Shown here: positions 46,810-59,500 of the stretch, one piece after another
Layout: each line of letters opens with the position of its first letter
How positions within the stretch are numbered: the first letter of the stretch is position 1
Assembly: GCA_021904315.1 (NCBI GenBank)
Contig: CM038917.1
Span: forward strand, 744,001-808,000
DNA: 64,000 nt
Direction of reading: 5' to 3'
Origin: Sphagnum magellanicum
Taxonomy: Eukaryota > Streptophyta > Sphagnopsida > Sphagnales > Sphagnaceae
Position numbers and translations under genes: made by a program
Notes under the pieces: model-generated
What the model was told of the DNA's origin: nothing
The model's input: only the letters and a program-made list of their open reading frames with translations
The model's database searches: none

Positions 46810-47790
46810 GATGTTAATATCCCTAGCTCATTTTCAGGTTATCTTCCACTTGGGCTTCAGATCCTCATCTTGTGTACAGGAGCAGGGACAAGAGTAGGGA
46901 GTTCAAGAGGCAGAGGTGCTTGCAGAGAATGGGGGCAAACTCAAGTCCAATAGAAGCATTCAGAATTTGTTGGACATTTGGGAGGAGAATCACAACGTCT
47001 CTTACATTACTCTAGAAATTGATTTATGCCAACAATTTTTCAAAAAAAAGCAAAACCCACAAGGCTAATTTCAGGTCAAAAGAGACTAGGTCACAAGCTT
47101 TGTGTTTCCTTTCAGCTTTCTGTTGTTTTTTGTAGCTCTCCAGGTTTGTGTTTCCTCTAAGTTCTATGTCTGGGCAGCTCTCTGTGTCTGTGCACACTCT
47201 CATCATGCATGTTCATGCACCTTATGCAAAATGATGCACCTTGTGCAAAATGATGCACCCAAGCTTTTTGTTTTTCCAAAAGTGCTGAGTCTCCAAACAG
47301 GCACATCAAAATAGTTTACACGACAGATGAAATTGTCTGTTAATATTGTTGAGAACTGCCGGTTGAAATTCTTGCTGTTGTTACAACCCATACAACCCAG
47401 CTGAGAAATTTCTAGCACCAATGACTCAACTACAATGAGATAGCTGACTCTGTCAACCATGCAAAGAACTGTCAAAATTTTGGTACAGAAAACATTGCAC
47501 CATTCTCCAGTATACAGCAACAGAAATCCAATCATCTTTCTGGTAAGTATCAATGTTTGATTAGAAAACCAATGGCCCTAATTCTGTCTGAATAGAAAAC
47601 CGAGCTGTGAGCTCTCTTTGGAATCTGTCTTGCAAGCCAGGTGTTGGATTTTTTTACATGTGAACTTAATCTCTAGATCCAGATTATAAGATATAATCTA
47701 CTCACCCAACAACTCAATATATAATAATCTCATCACTGACAGCAATCTTCAGCTTCCCAGGGGATATGTACAGAGCATCTGCTTCCTATG
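46810..47790. other. Intergenic and likely 3' UTR of the KASH-protein gene
   Basis: No gene recognised. TGATGCACCTTGTGCAAAA-type words repeat at 47216-47262 (GCACCTTATGCAAAATGAT, twice). The part nearest 47797 should include the 3' UTR of the minus-strand gene. Confidence 0.5.
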
Positions 47791-47797
47791 TGACCCA

Positions 47798-50700
47798 TCA
47801 AGTTGGCACAGGGTAGTAATCTGCCGGTGTGCCAAGAGTCCTTGCCACCACCATGGCTGCAAGCAGAGCAAGAATCAAAACTAAGCAGCCACTGAGAAAC
47901 ATCTCAGAATAACGAGACAATTTTCTCATGATATGCTTCCTGGCAGATCCTACAGTTGGGCTTTGATGAAGTCTTTCATTCCACCAGTCCTCCTTCTCTG
48001 TCTCTGTTAAATTGATCAAAGTTGATACACCTTCCTGTTCCCTGCTTCCTTCATCAAATTTGGTAACCAACCCCATTACAGAAGCTGCATTTGCCCTGCC
48101 AAAGGTAGAGCAGCACTCCCCTACTCCTTGTTCATCTTCCTTACTTCTTGGTACGGCCATAGTTGTGACATTGGAAATTATATCATCAGAATTCCGAACA
48201 ATCCCCATTCCTACATCTGAGTTTCGAAGCTCTGTGCATGATGCACAGGTGTGCTGATCAGTAGCTATCTTTTCCCTAAACCTTCGGAGTGACTTTGGGG
48301 TCAATCGGTTTGTCCCAATGTCATCTCCTTTACAGCTGCCAGGTTCATGTTTTTGCTGTCTTGCATAGTCTAAGCCACTGTCAAGTGAGTATGTCTTGCA
48401 AGGGACAGCAGGCATGGGAGAAACTACTTGTGGACTTGAGCCCTCAACAAATGAGAGCTTACCAGATGAATTAAAAGCTTTATGAATGCTTGTTTGTCTT
48501 CTCTCAATCTCCACCTCACTACAATTTTCTTCTGAAGCTATTGGATTGTCCATTACACTCCACCCCTCATTGCTTGATGTCTCCAGGTCCATGTCAGCAT
48601 CTCCAGAAAGCCGACCAATCCATCCTCTAACTCCCTCATGTGGCTGTGAGTCCTGGTCAATCACATTGCTGTCTGATAATGGACTCCCAGGATCAGACTG
48701 CAATGATTGTACTAGCTTTCGTGGTGTAGCAAATGGCTGAAAATCCTCTGTCGTTATCAGCAACCTTGGCTTCTGCTCACCTCAAAACAACAATTAGTTA
48801 TCAAAACCAGATATTTCATTTGTATCTGTAATTGGTGAGAACCTGATTACTCTTCTGCAACTGGAAAGCATCCACTGGAAAAAAAACAGAATAAAAGAGA
48901 TGAAGGAAAAACATATATCCTACCAGCATGCTGAAACCATCCTGTGTGTCCTTGGATGCACATGGAAACTGGATGGAAGGGGTGCATGAGGGCCCTTCCT
49001 TTCCATAACTAGCTTTCAAATTTGTCTCTGCTCCACCTTGCAAGGAGCTGTGCCTCATCAGTAGTTTGTGTCTGTTGACCACTCCACTCTCAAAGTCTTT
49101 CACATTGCTTGCACAGTCCCGAATGCTGCCATTCATTGAGCAAAGCTCACTGCCACCTGATATTATATAGTTACTTGGCTTGCTATGGCATGAATCTGAG
49201 GCACTCTGAACACACACACTGAGTACCATGGACTCAGGGCTCTGGGATGCCAATCCTGTATCCAACTCTGGTACCCTAGTTTCCCTCAAGCTTCCCTGCA
49301 GAAAATTTTCACAGTTGCCAGGATTGCCTTCCTCCAGTTCACTCCTAAAAAAGGCATCCTTTCCAGCCATCATAACTTCATCCTGTGCACTTGTATCCCC
49401 TCCTACCTGCCCAGACTGTCCCATGATTGTTGACTCTAATGGGCTTTCACTCAAAGCAACTCCACCTTCCACAATATCCTGGGAGATCCACAGCAATGAT
49501 TCTAGATCCATTTTCCCGCCCATTTCTCCCTGTTGCTGGAAATCCATCTCTGCCTCATCACTAGGCAAATGGAGAGAGGTATTGAATGAGCCCACAAGTG
49601 GAGACTTGCCCCCCCAAACAGCATCACTCTGCATTTCTGAGTTTTGAGAGGGCACATTCTCCTTTGCATCGGCTGCAGAAAGACAGCAAAAACTGTTCTG
49701 TATTAGGAAATTTGACCCCTCATGTATATTATAAACTGGAGTTCAAAATGATAAAAAGTGTCTGGACACTTACAGTTGTGAATGTAGGAGTCACAATCAT
49801 CATCCATGCTGAAAGAGGTCAGGGCAACTGACTTCTGCATGTGTGCCTGACCCCTTGCAGGAAAGAGAGGAGTTCGTCGCATCCTGGCATCAATGCCCTT
49901 GCCAGTACGGGAGGGTGAAGACACTTTCAGTGAAGGCTCTGATCCTGTGGTAGAAGGAGAGAGAGAACTATGAGAGCCCCACAAGCTTCTCCGACGAGGT
50001 GTCAGTTTTGGAACTGTGCCCAGGGGCTCATCCGCATCTTTGTTTTGATCATCATCTGCTGCTGTTGCCATCTTTGCAGTTTGTAAGGCCTCCCACACTG
50101 CAGTGCGAACATGAGGCATTTTATCAAGCCGAAAGCTTTCCAACACCTCAATTGTGGAGTTGAGCTCTAAAGTAAGTTTGTCCTTATCCACAACTGAAAC
50201 CACAGCTTGCAACATCTTGGCTGCACATTTCCGGTGTTTCCATGAATTTGAGTTCACTCTTAAAATCTCCTCACCAGCATGGAGAAGCTCTGGCCCGTAG
50301 ACACTCAGGGCACTTGGGTTCATGACAGCCAGCGAGCATGCCAGCTGCATGTGGGCAACTGTGCGTGTTGCTTTGTCTCCCAGTGCAGCTGTTGTGCGCT
50401 GGCAGACTTCACTCACAAGTCCAGCTGATGCATGTTTCCATTTCTCTGATTCAACTAGTGATTGCACACATGTAGCAGCCCCCGCAGCTACTGGCTCCAG
50501 TTTTCCTATAGACAAGGAAGTTCAGAGTTCAGATCCCACTGAGCAGGTCTCTCTAATCACAGAAATTTTTTGCCCTTGCTTGCTATTCCCCTTCATGGAT
50601 TCATGGGTTTCTAAATATAGCAACAGGCAGATTGCTGCTGGTAGAAACAAAAGAGGTGGCATTTCTGTTACCTGCAATTGCTTCTACTAGTGGCTGTGCA

Positions 50701-51448
50701 ACCTCTCGGACAACTTCTTCAGCTTCTGTCACGCTGGTGTTGGAATCAATGGAGTACCTTACCAGTGCAGAGACCACCTTAGCACATGCTTGATGCAGCT
50801 GTGGTGAGCTTCCACTTGCTGACAGAGACCGTGTCACAGTGGCCATCACTCTTGGGAGTTGTGGGATGATGAGCTTGCCATGGACTCGTGCTACTTCCTC
50901 ATACAGGGAAATAGCATAAGAGCGTGAACCTCCTGTTTCTTTCGACTCTGACACCTGTTGCCACCAGAAACCCTTTCTTGCTCAACAAAAGATGCTCAAA
51001 ACCTGTTTTACAGAGTGAAGCCTGCATTTGCTGAGAAGAAAAAAGAAGAGGGAACCAGTCTGGTAATGTGTGCTGGGAGGAAACTCTTCACCCCTGTTGC
51101 GCCTATAGCATCCTATTCATGGAGATGGACATTTTCTAATGGCCATGAACCTCGATACCTTGCCGAAGACACAGGAGCTCCTCAAATGGAGCCTCATGCT
51201 TAGGAATCAGCTTCATGCTGCGCACTACTGTCAAAAGGAGAAAACAAAAACTGCACCAAGCAACGACAGGTTGTAAAGAGAAAACTGACCTGTGCGAGAA
51301 AGCGCGGAACAGAGGCGGGCTCAAGATTCTCCACACAGTGTTTGAGAGAGTCCATGGCAATGCGCCGGCTTTCTCCATCTTTCTCCAGCTTCGCCAGGTC
51401 TTGTTTGACGAGTGGACTCATGTACTGCATCCCGCCTTCCTCCTTCAT
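47798..51448 (-). CDS. ARM-repeat KASH protein, SINE1/SINE2-like (nuclear-envelope LINC component)
   Basis: Exons 51290-51448, 50672-50954, 49774-50505, 48924-49672 and 47798-48772, GT-AG, phases consistent, 965 aa. The N-terminal ~330 residues form an armadillo-like helical domain: LVKQDLAKLEKDGESRRIAM, LKHCVENLEPASVPRFLAQV, YAISLYEEVARVHGKLIIPQ, QACAKVVSALVRYSID, EKWKHASAGLVSEVCQRTT. It matches plant SINE1/SINE2. A long Ser/Glu-rich, probably disordered middle follows. The C-terminus has SRYSEMFLSGCLVLILALLA as the membrane anchor and ends DYYPVPT. A PT-terminal tail after one membrane helix is the plant KASH signature that enters SUN proteins in the perinuclear space. Arabidopsis SINE1 binds SUN1/2 and F-actin and affects guard-cell nuclei. 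At 965 aa this protein is much longer than the ~570 aa Arabidopsis SINE1. Start: MKEEGG at 51448; MQYMSPLVKQ, six or nine codons on, is possible. Weakest junction: the exon 5 acceptor at 48773. Confidence 0.92.
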
Positions 51449-52075
51449 CTTCGTCTTCTCCGCTCCCGAAGAAGAAAGAAGAAGGTAAAAGAAGAAAACA
51501 GCCTTATTACAGGAGCAGAAGAAGAACAAACACAGAAAAGAATAACACAAACACTAGTAAGAGAACACAAAACGCCGCGAAAGACTCGAAAGAGAGTAAC
51601 AGATAGCGAGAACAACAAGAAAACAAAACCAGAACAAGAACGAACCAGATAGACCGACAACAAACGCAGCCAGGGACGCAAAGCGCAGCACGCTCCTTAC
51701 TTCTTCGAGGAAACAACAAAACAAGACAAACCTCTCTTCACCCCCGCCCACCAAAAAAAACACTGAGAAAAGAAAGAAAAAAATCAGAAAAATTATTCCC
51801 AAAAAAAGAAGTATCAAAAGCAAAGAGATCCGTTACGTACTGAATAGCCTCGGCCGCAAGAAATTGCAGAACAAAAAAGCTCAACAGTCGTAGACAACCG
51901 TGACGGAGAGACAGAGAGAGACAGAGAGAACGACTCTGAGGTTTCTGCACGTAAGGGAATGCGCGCGACGCGTGGTTTTCTTCACTGTTTTGTACAAAGC
52001 GAGAGTGAAAGCGAGCGTCGCACAGTTTCATCTACGTTTGTAGCACGCGCGCGTGAAAAGAGGGAGGGAGGGGTG
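51449..52075. promoter_or_regulatory. Probable 5' UTR and promoter region of the SINE-like gene (minus strand)
   Basis: The plus strand is A/G-rich (pyrimidine-rich in the sense of the gene) from 51450 to 51820. It then becomes more GC-rich with several CpGs (GCGCGCGACGCGTGG at 51961, CACGCGCGCG at 52045). This fits a leader and promoter, but no TATA box or start site could be fixed. Confidence 0.4.
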
Positions 52076-52309
52076 TTGGGGATCCAATTTATTTTTTGGT
52101 TAAAAAAAGGAAAAACCTAAGTCGACCAAAAATCAATGGTTTTGGGGTTTTGGGGTGTGTTTGCTCTTTGGGTATTGTTATTATTACCTATTGGACACAG
52201 GCTTTTTTTGACACTTGAAAAAAAAATCTTCTTTTGCTTTTAATGGATTCCATAGCTTTTAGGCCTTCTTTTTTTTCGCGTTTCATAAATGATTACATTA
52301 ATGCGCATT

Positions 52310-52350
52310 TTCTATAAATGTAAAACCCATTTCTATAAATGTAAAACCCA
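52310..52350. repeat. Short direct duplication (20 bp unit, twice)
   Basis: TTCTATAAATGTAAAACCCA occurs twice in direct succession. Confidence 0.9.
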
Positions 52351-52583
52351 ATAAATGGTTTTTGGGGCAGCAGATTTTTTTTTCATAATAAAGCTCATTT
52401 TGAAATTTGGACCATTCCCATTATAAACAGAATTTGGATCTATTAAATGACCACTTGTTAGTATATGATTGGTCATTCCGATCTTAAGTAAAACCCACTA
52501 ACCCTTACTTAATGAACTGCCTGATGATTTTTGAAAGAGCATTTTATACCTATTGACAAATTAGAGTTATGCGTAAAGTCACC

Positions 52584-52835
52584 CTGTCTTTGGGCCTGCT
52601 TTCACCCCCTATACCCTATTTTGGTGGTATCTTCAAAGTAAGGAAATTTTATTAAATCTCAGTATGAAATGCTCAAACTTTAATGCACAAGGTTCGAGAG
52701 TACCGATAGTAGTCGTGCAGGTAGGAGCAGTAAAAATATATGTAGCTGCGGAGGCGCTTAGGGGAAAGGAAAGACAGGATGAAACTCAGTTTACCACCGA
52801 AATTGCTAGAAAAAACTAGTCCGGATGCCAATTAT
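52584..52835 (-). repeat. Dispersed repeat, copy 2 (inverted relative to 11068-11333)
   Basis: The reverse complement carries the same blocks as copy 1: GACTAGTTTTTTCTAGCAAT, ATCCTGTCTTTCCTTTCCCC, CTCTCGAACCTTGTGCATTA, TAGGGTATAGGGGGTGAAAG. It is about 250 bp long. The shared sequence fades past GGCATCCGGACTAG on one side and GACAGGGTGAC on the other. Confidence 0.85.
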
Positions 52836-52839
52836 TTCG

Positions 52840-55800
52840 TTTTGTAAAATTTTCATTACCAGTTACGCATTTGATGCCCTATTATGCCCAAACTGACCAT
52901 TTCTGACCCCTAATCCCAGCACTTTAGAGATAACTCTATTGTGAACACAATTTTGGTCTTCTTTTTTTGTCTTGTAAAGGAACCTAGAATCCCATGAAAA
53001 AGTTTAGTGGAAACTACATGCACATCATGCACACACATCATGATGGTCATGATCATGGTGAAAGGAGAAAGGATGCATGTGTTTGAGAGATGATACATAA
53101 CCATTGCTGGGTAGAATCTTGAGGCTCTAATTGGTTGTCAAGTCACAAGTTGCAACCCATAACCTTCAAACTCCATTTGATTAGCAAGCTACTAGATAGC
53201 ACAAGGCCACATGGGCTCTCATTGGCCCAATGATTATGTAATCTTTCACTACTTGGATGAACATTTTATAAGTATTTTTTGAATGGATGGCAAATTGATT
53301 CTCACAAGTGATGGTTATGTTTGGTAATAATCTGAAGTGCAATAGTTACACGCCTCAACTATTGACAATAACATGTGCCTATTGCATGTTACATAGTCCA
53401 TAACAACTTGAATTAAAATTTGTTAATTATAGAGTATGGCACCTTATGCATTGGATTAAGTCTGGCAATTGTGTTGATGGTAGGGTTGCTAAAAGGGACA
53501 TCCTAGAAGTCCTCATGGCATCCCTAGCAAGTGATAATTTTTTTAATATAATTACCTAAAATCAATTTTTTTTGTTTGGTGAAGCTTTGAACTTGTGTTA
53601 TCCCAATGCCCCTTTCATTTTTTAATGTGTTTCATGGTGCTTTTGACATGCTTCTTGTCATTCCAATCGCTCGAGGAGAAAGAAAAACATATGTCTGCAT
53701 CCCTCTACATGCTTTTTGATGTGTTTTTCAACACCTAATTGCCATCTTTCCTAGTGCCCTTGTTGACCCCCATTGTCTTTCTTGATGCCCTTGTTGCTTG
53801 AAAAAGGGCTTTTAAATGGGTCTTTTCCACATGGCATCCTTCCCAACACATATGGCACCCCCCCCCAACATCCTTCCCAATGCCCCCATCATCCCTTGTT
53901 GTCCCAAAAAAATCCTTGCCACTCAACACCTTCGCTGCATTTCTTGACACCCTCAATGCCCCCAAAACACCGAGGATCCCAGCATCCTTCTTATGCCATT
54001 ATCATCCCTTGTCACTGGACATAACTATGATTTGATTTTAGGTTTTTTTTTTTTTTTTTTTTGAGAGTTTTATTTTCATGGTTTAGTTTGGAGTCTCATT
54101 TTTCATGTTTTGAAATGTTTGAAATTTGTATGCATGTTTTCATGTGCATGACTTTTTAGTTTCAATAATATCAGGGTGCTAATTTTATAATGCATAATAA
54201 TAAACACCATAATAACCAACAGAAAACTAATTTAAAATAAATAAGAGGGCACCCATGAAATTGGGAAAAGGAGGTTCTTTCAAAACATTCCAAAACCAAG
54301 CATGCAACACAATTTTTGAGAAAAGGCCCTTAATGAGCAAGGGGGGGGTGTTGGTCCATAATACACTTGTAGTTGAGCTTGAGGGGAAAGGGGGATGCAT
54401 GTGTGTAATACATTCATCATTGCAACATGAGTTCACATCAATGCTCACACATTTACCCATAATGGGGCTGCCATAAGAGTCTCAAATGTTTTTCATTTTA
54501 AACATTTCGTGCACCATATCTATTTCCAATTCTAGTTTTCCATCAATGTCAATCCTCCAAAGCTTGTCAAGACTTCCATTGATATCTTCAATTGCTCTTG
54601 GGCCTTTAGTGCCCAAACATGTTCTCCGACCCTTAAGTTCACAAAGTTCACTCTCCTACCACTTTCAGCCTTGGAGGTTGGTTCAAAAGGTCTGAGCAAC
54701 TTCCATTGAGGTTAAAAATGAACAAGATAAAATCTCCCAAAATAAAGGGTGGGGCTCAAAAAAATAAATAATAGTCCAACCTCTAGTAAACACATATTCT
54801 TCCATCTGCAACTAATGGACCTTATAATTGATCATGCTTGATTTCATACACAAAAAACATCCTTCAAATCACTAAACAATGTGAACTTTATTCCAAACAA
54901 CTCCATTTACAACAACAAACACATGTGCATAGGCACAATTTGCCCTTCAAAAAATGAAAAATAAGATATGAGAATGCCTAATATTCAAAAATATTGATTA
55001 AAAAAGTAATTATCCATTGTCAAATCTAAAGAGACAAACAAATGGGTGAAATTTTTTTATACAAAAAAGTTTTGAAGCTAACTAATGAACTCAAGAACCT
55101 CATTTTTGAATGGAAGGCAAAACCCCAACCGCAAGTTTTAAGAATTAGTTGTTTGGCTATAGGATATCACTAAATGATTACCAATTATGCAATGTTTGTT
55201 AATGAGCCATCTCTTAGAATTGTTTAGGTGTTCACTCGCCCATGAATGTTGGTTGTTTGTTTGGTGGATGGGTGTTTCTATCATAACATGGCCCCGACAA
55301 TTGAGATAAAATTGTAGGACTACACATTCACTTGGGTGTACAAAACCATAAGAATATATCTAGCTTAGACCTTAATGTGAAAAGTAGGTTATCATCCAAC
55401 ACACTTAAATAAAATGGTTAGTAATTTAGAATTACCTTTAAGGATGAAATATTTCCAACTTGAAGCTCTAGAAAGTATGAGTGATTTACCAAACAATTTG
55501 ATATTTCACTTATGTCAAAATATATGAATTTTTTGAATGAATTTGTATCATTATGTGAATTTCTTGAAAATAAATTTTTAAAACTTGTTTTTTTATTGTT
55601 AGATGTGTTTTCTCAACAAACCTTCACCAATATTTGGAAACCAACAAGTTGGAAAGAAAGAAAGAAAAACCAACATTGTTTCAAAGGTTTACTATGTTGT
55701 TATGCAATATCATTTTATTATTTCCATGCAATTTTTGTTTACTTGTGGTTTTTATCTTATATTAAGGAATACAAAATTGTATGTGTAAATGAAATAATTT

Positions 55801-56410
55801 GAATAAAAAATATGTTTAATATTGAGTAAAATAATCTGAATATCATAGCATGGACCTCATGTATTTTACACCTTTAATATATTACATACCATAATTTAAG
55901 GTTCTTCATAAAAAAAGACCAACAATCAATAAATGAAGGGGAGGGTATATAAATAAAACCAAAATCAACAAAGGGATGAAAAGACAACAAATCAGGAAAA
56001 CCATTACTAACATTATTGGGAACATGTGGGGGGGAACAAAACCCCTAAAAACCCCCCCCCCCCCCCCCCAAAAAAAAAAAACCTTCAAGAATTTGGGGAT
56101 ATATAACAAGGCATCATCACAAACACGCTGGCCCTGCCAATATTTGTACATCTACCTACTTACTCTGTGTCCACACTGTGAACACCAAAACAATCTGTGT
56201 CCAATCTAAACAGTCTAAACACTTTCACCAAAGAAACCGGTTCCCCTAATGTGAAACCGGTTTTAATAAGGTGCAACTTCCAAAAGTTGGATCCAATGCA
56301 ATAGTCTCTGTCCCTGTGGGGGGCAGGGCCCAATAAATGCAACCTTATTAATAAATAGGTGAACCTCTCATACTTCTTTTTTTTTTCTTTTTTTTTCTTT
56401 TTTCTTTTTT
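52840..56410. other. Gene-poor AT-rich stretch
   Basis: No exon-like sequence seen. 53730-54010 is C-rich with irregular CATCCTTCCCAAYGCCCCC-type words. There is a poly-T at 54042-54062, and a poly-C of about 20 followed by poly-A at 56050-56080. Confidence 0.5.
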
Positions 56411-56414
56411 TTTT

Positions 56415-56580
56415 TTCAATTTTGTGATGTAACCAAATTGGCAATCATCAACAAGAAGATTTTAGCCAAATCTGGCTATATATGCAAGTAAAAAAAATTT
56501 AAGAATACTTTCATATTTTGGCTATCTACCAAAACCTGTTGTAGAAATCTGGTGATTGAAAAAAAAAAAAAAAAATTAAA
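56415..56580 (+). repeat. Left arm of a long inverted-repeat pair (palindromic TAGCCAAATCTGGCTA family)
   Basis: The arm reads CAATTTTGTGATGTAACCAA, TTGGCAATCATCAACAAGAA, GATTTTAGCCAAATCTGGCT and ATATATGCAAG. It then continues more loosely (CTTTCATATTTTGGCTATCT, GTAGAAATCTGG). The reverse complement of 60930-61082 has the same order. The core palindrome with ACAAGAGGATT-type left flank also occurs at 10131-10175, 20370-20450, 24090-24168 and 26430-26500. Confidence 0.8.
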
Positions 56581-56589
56581 TAAAAATTA

Positions 56590-59500
56590 TTCCCATATGA
56601 AATCTGGCTGATAATGGCCATTTTTCAACAAAAGTTCTTTGGAAATTGAATGTGTTGAAATCTTTAATTTTTCCTGGTTCAATAAATGCAGAAACTTGTC
56701 CAGAAAAAAAAAACATTACTTGTGGTGTAAGAGCAACTCCATCTCCAACAAAGTAATGGCCTCAAAACTAAGGAGAGAGCCCAAGAATATTACTGAAGTT
56801 CTGCAAGTTTCTATGCATTAATGCAAGTAATGGAAACATGCATATTCTTCTTCATTCTTCTTCTTCTTCTTCATGAGCATTGAGGGTACCTTAAAATTCT
56901 GTTATCTCAAGTCTCTGATGGTTTATATAATAAGCTCCGTCTCTTGTGCTGCAAATTGCGTCGGTGGGTCCTGTGTTTTTTCTTCCCCCAAGTGTGTTTG
57001 TTTGTCTGTGTCTCCCACTCTCCACTCTCCTTGGATGCTTTTAGTAGCTCTGCACAGATTAGATCTTGCTGTCCGAATTCCAAATTCACGCAGTCAGTGA
57101 ATCAGTCAGTGAGGACTCAGGAGCGCCTGGAGAGTCTAGAGGTCCACCATTCAAAAACTCCTGAATCTGAATCCAAAGGCGACCTCAGCCTGGCAACCAT
57201 CTTATATGCATGTGGGGAGGGGAGGGGAGGATTCAGATCCAAATGGCATCACAAAAAGTGGTAATTCCAGATGGACAAAGTTCACAACAATGATCCAATT
57301 CCAGATGTTCTGCACACTGCTTGTTTAATCTAAAGCAAAAAGGATACCCGTAGCCCTGGCCAAGAATGAACCAACAACCACCAGCGCATCATGAGGGATG
57401 AATGATGGGTGAACATGAAAACAATTTTCCATTGGGTTCTAGTCTCTTAGCGAACCACTCTGGTTAGCTCAGCTACGAACTAACAACCCACAAGCCCTTA
57501 CCTATGTACTAACCATCGACATGCATCTACTTACTTAGTACCCACCTATTATCTACATGCCTACTACTACCTACAGGACCTATCCCAGGTTCCCCACAAG
57601 GGATAAGTTAACAAGGTGAAACTTGACATAAACTTGGTTCAGGCTCAATCCACAACTCACTCATAGCAAAGCTTCTAATGGATGGTGCGCTGGCATCTGT
57701 TGGTTCACTCTGCCTTCGGGCACACACTGACTTCTTTTGGTGCCCACTCTTTTCAGAATGTATTATTCTGGTAAGACGCCAAGGAGCGTCATCCAAATAT
57801 CTCTGAACAAAGCCATAGTGGTAGAGTTGCCGTAAGCTTTTTGTTTCTGACAAACCAGACCATCATCAGACAACAATTTTGTTCACGTACATTTGTCTTA
57901 TTTTATGATACATCATTTGAGGAATTAATATGTAGTACCTAGTAGCTCAATGCTGCTAGCATTTTGTTGTTGTTATTTTTTCATCTAAACTGTGCTGGAA
58001 AAATTGTTGTCACATTAAAAGTTTTAGTTGTGAAATTGTGCAGTGTGCTGAAGAGATGGTGTAAATTGTTTCAAAATACGCATATATAGATTTTGTGGGT
58101 GGGGGGGTTGGTTTTGATTGGCAAAACACACACAGGATCATGCAAAATTCCTCCACTGTGAATGATGGGTGAAATGATCAAAACTTTGGCAAGCTTTCTT
58201 CACCACAAGTGCTCATACAATTTTGTCAAGAAGCTTTGTTGTGTGTACGAGAGTGTGTGTGCATCTTTAATTTCTTTTTCTTTCAGTTTTGCAATGTCCA
58301 AAAAGAGGCAAAATTTTGTCTCCCCCCCAACCCCCCACAAAATTCTTTTAAATGAAAATTGCATCGAGAAAACACTTTTTCTTAGTAAAAAAACTCTAAT
58401 ATAATTCACCCATAAATAAACACTGGTCATATCCATAAAAACCCCCATAAAAATTCAAGCTTTTTCTCCAAAGTGCATATACAAAATTCTGAGGAAGCTT
58501 TCCTTTCGTTCGCAGTCCTTTTGTTTTTGCAACCCATTCAAGGTCTTTCTACAGTGCAAACTATGAATTTTTTTTTACAAACATTTTAATAGAAAATCTC
58601 AACAACTTTGACATTGTGGTAGCATCTTAGGTATAATTATCATACAGTAAAGCACACCAAGGTTTTCCACTTTGTATTTGAAGGCACCTCCCCATGTGGG
58701 AGATTCATTTGTTAGTTGAAGGAGCTTTGTGCTGATCACATGCAAAACAATGTTGGGTGGTTATCAAAAACAGTAATAGACTCTTAATAGTTATCAAGGG
58801 TGGTTCTTAGGATTCATAACTTTGGTTCTCAAAAGAATTGAAAAGAATCATATAACTGGACATAAAACCACCGGTTCTTTCTTTACTGGTTCTTGCACAT
58901 TTTGTGATAACTACATGGGAGAGGCCTCTTCTAGGCTTGGTGTTTTTCAAGGTTTTTTGTTCATCTCTTTCTCTTTGTACGATTTGCTTTGTGCTACTGG
59001 TGATGGGTTTAGGTCTTAGGTTACTTGATTCCTCCTCTTAGGGTTTCCCATTGTGTGTTTTTCATTTTCAAGTGTTGTTTTTTGTTTGGACTTGGATTTT
59101 TGTTTTCTTCTCTTGTTCCTTTGCCGAGTGTTTTTTCTTTATTTGTTTATTTATGCTACATAGGGGAGCATCTGGCTTCTGCAAGGACTAGAACAAAACA
59201 CATTGGAAGGAGAGAACCCCTTTTGAGAATGAGGTCTGCAGAATAAGTCTACAGACAGCCAATTCAGGGGGAGAATTAGTCCACCAAAAGTGAGAACTAG
59301 GGTATAGGGTAGGATAGGTCTGCCAAAAATCTTTTTTCTTTTGACCCATAATCTTTTTATTGTCTGCCCTGGAAAAATATATATATATCTAACAAAACAA
59401 AAAAGAACATTTGGATTTTCAGACCTGACCTTATTAGTCTATATGTCTATGATGTTTTGTGGCAAGTTTCAAACAATGTGCTCTTGCCAAACAAACACCT

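Noticed and set aside
51445..51823. Minus-strand frames upstream of the SINE-like start codon
   Set aside because: Phe/Leu/Val/Ser-rich translations of a pyrimidine-rich leader; no similarity, and the accepted start opens directly into the ARM domain.
53735..54024. Pro/His-rich frames at 53.7-54.0 kb
   Set aside because: Low-complexity CATCCTT/CCCCC sequence; no domain and frames on both strands.
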